Of a DNA stretch of 9,723 nt, positions 6,159-9,723 are shown piece after piece. The position numbers were made by a program, and so were the translations under genes. Below the pieces are notes generated by a model. The model had not been told where the DNA came from. It did not search any database and saw nothing but the letters and a program-made list of their open reading frames with translations. This DNA comes from Arenicellales bacterium (GTDB lineage: Bacteria; Pseudomonadota; Gammaproteobacteria; BMS3Bbin11), in assembly GCA_029287965.1 (NCBI GenBank), contig JARFQC010000172.1, forward strand, positions 1-9,723, read 5' to 3'. Numbering within the stretch: the stretch's first letter is position 1; each line of letters begins with the position of its first letter.

Positions 6159-6925
6159 TGTCTAAAATCTTTTCAGTTACCAATCAGAAAGGCGGAGTAG
6201 GCAAGACCACGACCGGGATCAACCTGGCCCATTCCCTGGCACAGTACGGCCAGCGTGTGCTGCTGGTGGATCTCGATCCGCAGGGCAATGCCTCCTCTGG
6301 CAGTGGCATAGACCGCGACGCCCAGCAATACACGGTATACGAAGTGTTGATGCAGCCTGCGGCGATAAAGAATGCCGTACTCATCACGCGCTCCGGCTAT
6401 GACATCATTGCTTCCAACCGGGAGCTGTCCGGTGCACTGGTAGAACTGGTCAATGCGCAGCACAGGGAGTTTCGTCTGCGCGAGGCGCTGCACAGCGTAC
6501 GCGACGAGTACGACTTTATTCTCATCGACTGCCCGCCGGCGCTCGACCTGCTGACGGTCAATGCCCTGGCGGCATCGGATGCCGTCATCATCCCCATGCA
6601 GTGCGAGTATTTTGCCCTGGAAGGCTTAACCGAGCTGGTGGGTACGATCAGGAAAATCAGGGAAACGCTGAATCCCAACCTGAGCATAGAAGGTCTGCTG
6701 CGCACACTGTATGACGGCCGCAACAGCCTCACGCTCGAGGTGTCCACGCAATTGAAAAATCATTTTGGGGACAAGGTGTATTCGACCATCATACCCCGCA
6801 ACGTGCGGCTTGCCGAAGCACCCAGCTACGGCAAGCCGGCACTGGAATACGATAAACGCTCCAAGGGAGCGCGGGCCTACCTGGCCCTGGCCAATGAAGT
6901 GCTGGAGAGAGAAGCCGCAACATGA
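6158..6925 (+). CDS. parA: chromosome partitioning ATPase ParA (Soj family)
   Basis: ParA binds DNA non-specifically in its ATP form and is released when ParB stimulates hydrolysis, which drives origin segregation. The 255-residue protein has the deviant Walker A KGGVGKTT (11-18, signature Lys11 and Lys16), VDLDPQGN (37-44, Asp38/Asp40), and the Walker B-type LIDCPPALDLLT with Asp124. Near the end, RNVRLAEAPSYGKP is typical of chromosomal Soj proteins. There is no N-terminal helix-turn-helix extension, unlike plasmid type Ia ParA. The ATG at 6158 shares a base with the rsmG stop; the TTG at 6155 just upstream is less likely. The stop overlaps the parB start (ATGA). This is the usual gammaproteobacterial position, directly after rsmG. 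Confidence 0.98.
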   Translation: MSKIFSVTNQKGGVGKTTTGINLAHSLAQYGQRVLLVDLDPQGNASSGSGIDRDAQQYTVYEVLMQPAAIKNAVLITRSGYDIIASNRELSGALVELVNAQHREFRLREALHSVRDEYDFILIDCPPALDLLTVNALAASDAVIIPMQCEYFALEGLTELVGTIRKIRETLNPNLSIEGLLRTLYDGRNSLTLEVSTQLKNHFGDKVYSTIIPRNVRLAEAPSYGKPALEYDKRSKGARAYLALANEVLEREAAT

Positions 6926-7779
6926 ATGCAAAGAAAAGCCCGCTAGGGCGTGGTCTCAATGCCCTGCTGGGTGACGCCGGATCCACCCTCGAGGAAGCAC
7001 AGAAAACAGGTCTGCAGGAAGTGCCGGTCGAGCTGCTGCAGCGGGGACGTTTTCAGCCGCGCGGCGTGATGGACAAGGCCGCCCTGGAAGAGCTGGCCAG
7101 TTCAATTCGCAAGCAGGGCGTCCTGCAGCCGATCGTGGTACGCAAGCTGAACACCGGCGACTATGAAATCATCGCCGGTGAGCGGCGCTGGCGGGCTGCG
7201 CAGCTGGCCGAGCTGGACCGGGTACCCGTGGTGGTGCGCGAACTGTCCGATGAAGATGCCATGGTCATCGGCCTGATTGAGAACCTGCAGCGCGAGGACC
7301 TGAACCCGATCGAGGAAGCAAAGGGCATGCAGCGCCTGATCGAGGAATTCAGCATGACTCATCAGCAGGTCGCCGATAACGTCGGGCGATCGCGGGTTGG
7401 CGTCAGCAATTTGCTGCGTCTGCTGTCGCTGGAACAGGATGTGCGCGCCATGGTGGAAGCCGCGGAGCTGGATATGGGGCACGCTCGTGCCCTGTTGTCG
7501 CTGGAAGCCGCACTGCAGTGCAAGGCTGCCAGGCAGATAGCCGACGCCGGTATGAGCGTGCGCCAGGCGGAGCAGCTGGTACGCCGCCTGCAGGAAGGTG
7601 GTGCCGGTAAGAAAGTTAAAAAGGAAAAAGATCCCGATATTCGCCATCTGGAAGAATCACTGTCCGAACGCCTGGCTACGCCGGTTGAAATCAAGCTCGG
7701 CCCCAAGGGCAAGGGAAAACTGGTAATAGACTTCCATAGTAATGACGTGCTGGAAGGTATCCTGGCCAAAATCAACTAG
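6922..7779 (+). CDS. parB: chromosome partitioning protein ParB (Spo0J family)
   Basis: ParB is a CTP-dependent DNA clamp that loads at parS sites near the origin and stimulates ParA. The 285 residues are typical. The N-terminal PLGRGLNALLGD (7-18) is the conserved ParA-interacting segment. RFQPR and the Arg-rich CTP-binding motif GERRWRA (86-92) follow, then ENLQREDLNPIEEA (from 120). A helix-turn-helix spans roughly 145-170 (MTHQQVADNVGRSRVGVSNL). A basic Lys-rich linker (about 228-236) leads into the C-terminal dimerisation domain. The ATG lies in the parA stop overlap, with GGAGAG (6904-6909) 12 bases upstream, so translation is probably coupled. I did not recognise a 16-base parS palindrome in the window, so its binding sites should lie elsewhere. 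Confidence 0.98.
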   Translation: MNAKKSPLGRGLNALLGDAGSTLEEAQKTGLQEVPVELLQRGRFQPRGVMDKAALEELASSIRKQGVLQPIVVRKLNTGDYEIIAGERRWRAAQLAELDRVPVVVRELSDEDAMVIGLIENLQREDLNPIEEAKGMQRLIEEFSMTHQQVADNVGRSRVGVSNLLRLLSLEQDVRAMVEAAELDMGHARALLSLEAALQCKAARQIADAGMSVRQAEQLVRRLQEGGAGKKVKKEKDPDIRHLEESLSERLATPVEIKLGPKGKGKLVIDFHSNDVLEGILAKIN

Positions 7780-7820
7780 GCGGCCGATGTGCTGGCGCTG
7801 CCAACTCAAACGGAGTTGTC

Positions 7821-8762
7821 ATGAGTATCGCTGAACCCGCAGTAGAACAATTTCCCCATCCTGCCCTGGCCTATATTGCGGCGACACGCCCGCCATTCAT
7901 ACTGGCAACCATCGTCCCGGTGATCCTGGGATTAAGCTATAGCGTCTACCAGGGCTATACGCTCGACTGGGCCACGGCTGTGCTGAGTCTGCTGGCCGCG
8001 GTGCTGCTGCATGCCGGGATCAACGTGCTGAACGACTACTACGATGCCTTAAACGGCACTGACGACAACAACGACGAGCGTATTTTTCCGTTTACCGGTG
8101 GCAGTCGCTTTATCCAGAACGAAGTCATGACGCGGCAGCAGACTTTGATTTACGGTGTCTGCCTGATGCTGGCGGTAATGTTGATTGGCAGCTACCTGGT
8201 GGCCCAGACGGGTGCGGCACTATTCTGGCTGGGCTTGACCGGCATCGTGATCGGCTGGGGATACTCCGCGCCGCCATTGCGGCTCAACAGCCGGGGGCTG
8301 GGTGAATTGTGTGTACTGGCCGGTTTCAGCCTGCTGCCGCTGGGGGCTTGGCTGGTGCAGACCGGCAACTTGTCCACGAACGTTGTGGCGATTGCCATCC
8401 CTGTAGGGTTGCTGACTGCCAACCTGCTGTTTATCAACCAGTTTCCGGATCGCAAGGCCGATATCCAGGCTGGCAAGCTGCACTGGGTTGCACGATTGGA
8501 GCCGGACACAGCGCGTTGGGGCTATGTGCTGATCGCGAGCCTGGCCTGGCTAATGCTGGCCATGCTGATAGCCGTCGGCTTGCTGCCAGTATCTGCCCTG
8601 GTCGCCATGCTCCCGGCGGTGCTGACATACAGGGCTGCGGCCATACTGATCAGGCATGCCAACCACCCGTCTGCTCTCGTCCCTGCGATCCGCATGACTA
8701 TCCTGGCCATGCTTGCACATGGCGCGTTGCTTTCGGCCGTGCTGATAGTTGAATCATTATAA
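7821..8762 (+). CDS. UbiA/MenA-superfamily integral membrane prenyltransferase
   Basis: The 313-residue protein is very hydrophobic, with about eight or nine membrane helices. It has both aspartate-rich motifs of the UbiA superfamily: NDYYDALNGTDD (71-82) and NQFPDRKAD (206-214, Asp210 and Asp214). These bind the Mg-diphosphate of the prenyl donor. After the second motif, GKLHWVARL resembles the GK-x-x-x-V-x-RL of MenA (1,4-dihydroxy-2-naphthoate prenyltransferase) more than UbiA. GWGYSAPPLRL is the conserved loop with the YSxPP signature. It may prenylate a naphthoquinone precursor for menaquinone, or another aromatic acceptor; no other quinone gene is nearby to decide. The ATG at 7821 follows GGAG (7812-7815) by 5 bases. 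The gene is 41 bases after parB with no clear terminator, so it may be the last gene of the mnmG operon. It ends 17 bases before the ATP synthase promoter. Confidence 0.88.
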   Translation: MSIAEPAVEQFPHPALAYIAATRPPFILATIVPVILGLSYSVYQGYTLDWATAVLSLLAAVLLHAGINVLNDYYDALNGTDDNNDERIFPFTGGSRFIQNEVMTRQQTLIYGVCLMLAVMLIGSYLVAQTGAALFWLGLTGIVIGWGYSAPPLRLNSRGLGELCVLAGFSLLPLGAWLVQTGNLSTNVVAIAIPVGLLTANLLFINQFPDRKADIQAGKLHWVARLEPDTARWGYVLIASLAWLMLAMLIAVGLLPVSALVAMLPAVLTYRAAAILIRHANHPSALVPAIRMTILAMLAHGALLSAVLIVESL

Positions 8763-8779
8763 AAGCTGATGTCCTTATA

Positions 8780-8808
8780 TTGACCACTAAAGGGCGTGTA
8801 ACTATACT
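8780..8808 (+). promoter_or_regulatory. sigma70 promoter of the ATP synthase operon
   Basis: TTGACC (8780-8785) and TATACT (8803-8808) are separated by exactly 17 bases, each one mismatch from consensus. Transcription should start near 8815, just ahead of atpI. No terminator is visible between the prenyltransferase stop and this site, so some readthrough into atp genes is expected. Confidence 0.75.
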
Positions 8809-8865
8809 ACGCGACTCTTTGCGAGGCCTGTGGTTAGGGCCGCGATCCGCAGCAAGAAACGAAAG

Positions 8866-9240
8866 ATGAAAGGCAATCACAAAGGCTTGGGCTATCGCCT
8901 TGTTTTTGCTCAGTTTTTCGTGACTTTATTACTGACGGGTGTGTTGTTGATTGTAGCGGGTACAGTGGCTGCCTACTCTGCTTTTACCGGCGGAATGATA
9001 GCGACGCTGACCAGTGCCTACTTCGCAGTGAAACTGTTTTCGGACAGTGCCGGGTGGCAGCCGAAACAACTCGCATCGACAGTATTCAGGGGGGAGTCGG
9101 GTAAACTGGTTCTGACTGGCGCGCTGTTTCTAATGGCAATTATGCTGATCAGGCCGCTGAGTGCAGCAGCATTATTTTCTGCCTACCTGCTGGTCCAGTT
9201 GTCCCCACTGCTGGCCGTGAACAGATTGAAGAACGACTGA
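8866..9240 (+). CDS. atpI: ATP synthase accessory protein AtpI
   Basis: AtpI is a small membrane protein that assists assembly of the c-ring and is encoded first in many F-ATPase operons. The 124 residues from ATG 8866 are close to the E. coli length, with about four hydrophobic helices. The C-terminal segment FSAYLLVQLSPLLAVNRLK is typical of the family. Sequence conservation in this family is low; the call rests on size, topology and position before atpB. The start is uncertain. An in-frame GTG at 8830 would add 12 basic residues (VRAAIRSKKRK included) and has GAGG 4 bases upstream. ATG 8866 has a poor Shine-Dalgarno but gives the usual length and a leader of about 50 bases from the predicted transcription start. 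Confidence 0.85.
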   Translation: MKGNHKGLGYRLVFAQFFVTLLLTGVLLIVAGTVAAYSAFTGGMIATLTSAYFAVKLFSDSAGWQPKQLASTVFRGESGKLVLTGALFLMAIMLIRPLSAAALFSAYLLVQLSPLLAVNRLKND

Positions 9241-9256
9241 AATAAAAAGGCAAACA

Positions 9257-9723
9257 ATGGCGGGCGACACCTTAACGTCTTCGGAATATATCAAGCACCA
9301 CCTGACGAACCTGACATATGGCAAGATGCCTGAGGACATGGTTGGCCAGAAGCTCTGCGGCGATGACATGCCAGAAGTTGCCTCCTCGGGCTGGCAGTTT
9401 GCCCACTGTGCGGCAGAAGCCCAAAGCATGGGTTTCTGGGCGTTCCACGTTGATACCTTGGGTGTTTCGATTCTCCTCGGCGCACTGTTTCTGTTCATCT
9501 TCAGTAAAGCCGCCAAATCCGCTACGTCCGGTGTGCCGGGCGGCCTGCAAAATTTCGTAGAATGGATCGTTGTATTTATAGAAGACAACGTAAAAAGCTC
9601 GTTTACCGGCAAAAACTTCTTTATCGCGCCGCTTGCACTGACATCATTCATCTGGATTTTCCTGATGAACTTCATGGATCTGATACCCGTCGACTGGCTG
9701 CCATGGACTGCCAGCATGCTGGG
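9257..9723 (+). CDS. atpB: F0F1 ATP synthase subunit a (AtpB), 3' end outside the window
   Basis: Subunit a forms the proton half-channels of the membrane F0 sector next to the c-ring. The first 155 codons are visible. TSSEYIKHHLTNLTYG (7-22) and GFWAFHVDTL (59-68) are the family's N-terminal signature. Helix 1 follows (about 69-82), then ATSGVPGGLQNFVEWIV (around 88-104), and then IAPLALTSFIWIFLMNFMDLIPVDWLP, the conserved second helix. The catalytic arginine lies beyond the right edge. AAGG (9247-9250) precedes the ATG by 6 bases, and atpI ends 16 bases upstream, so both are in one operon. Residues about 23-45, including MPEDMVGQKLCGDDMPEV, look longer than the short loop usual at this place in gammaproteobacterial AtpB. 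I judge this by recall, not alignment. Confidence 0.97.
   Translation, partial: MAGDTLTSSEYIKHHLTNLTYGKMPEDMVGQKLCGDDMPEVASSGWQFAHCAAEAQSMGFWAFHVDTLGVSILLGALFLFIFSKAAKSATSGVPGGLQNFVEWIVVFIEDNVKSSFTGKNFFIAPLALTSFIWIFLMNFMDLIPVDWLPWTASML

Noticed and set aside
7779..7802. Hairpin GGCGGC/GCTGCC after parB as a terminator
   Set aside because: It needs a G-U pair and a 12-base loop and has no T-run, so it gives little support for termination.
9439..9456. parS-like half, GTTCCACGTTGATAC
   Set aside because: Only the left half matches, and the bases encode the conserved AtpB FHVDT segment; the palindrome is broken.
9172..9717. Minus-strand open frame opposite atpI/atpB
   Set aside because: The plus strand encodes conserved AtpB signatures over the same bases; the antisense product has no family resemblance.

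Overview
The window is a chromosomal segment that reads like a gammaproteobacterium of moderately high G+C. The best evidence is the order mnmG-rsmG-parA-parB-[prenyltransferase]-atpI-atpB. This is the conserved block often found near the replication origin in gammaproteobacteria, and the MnmG, RsmG and AtpB proteins look gammaproteobacterial. All genes are on the + strand. The first gene is cut by the left edge and atpB by the right edge. I saw no RNA genes, insertion sequences, CRISPR array or convincing origin.

Region 1 (1-3491) is a eukaryotic-like phosphosignalling module. It holds a membrane Ser/Thr kinase with an extracytoplasmic CHASE2 sensor, three membrane helices and a C-terminal Hanks-type kinase domain; a PP2C-family phosphatase that overlaps the kinase by 4 bases; and a cytoplasmic FHA protein with a second, degraded FHA-like half. 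Together they make a write/erase/read set for phosphothreonine. The threonine in an acidic linker of the FHA protein is a plausible substrate.

Region 2 (3492-7779) is mnmG (tRNA wobble uridine modification), rsmG (16S rRNA m7G methylation), parA and parB (chromosome segregation). These genes are joined by 1- to 4-base stop/start overlaps, which suggests one translationally coupled operon. A perfect TATAAT lies only 8 bases before the mnmG start and there is no Shine-Dalgarno sequence, so a leaderless or nearly leaderless mnmG transcript is likely from that promoter.

Region 3 (7780-9723) starts with a UbiA/MenA-superfamily prenyltransferase inserted between parB and the ATP synthase genes. 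A near-consensus sigma70 promoter (TTGACC, 17-base spacer, TATACT) follows, then atpI and the first 155 codons of atpB. The AtpB N-terminus appears to carry an insertion.

The housekeeping half is ordinary. The points most worth following are the phosphosignalling trio beside the segregation genes, the leaderless mnmG start and the prenyltransferase between parB and atpI.
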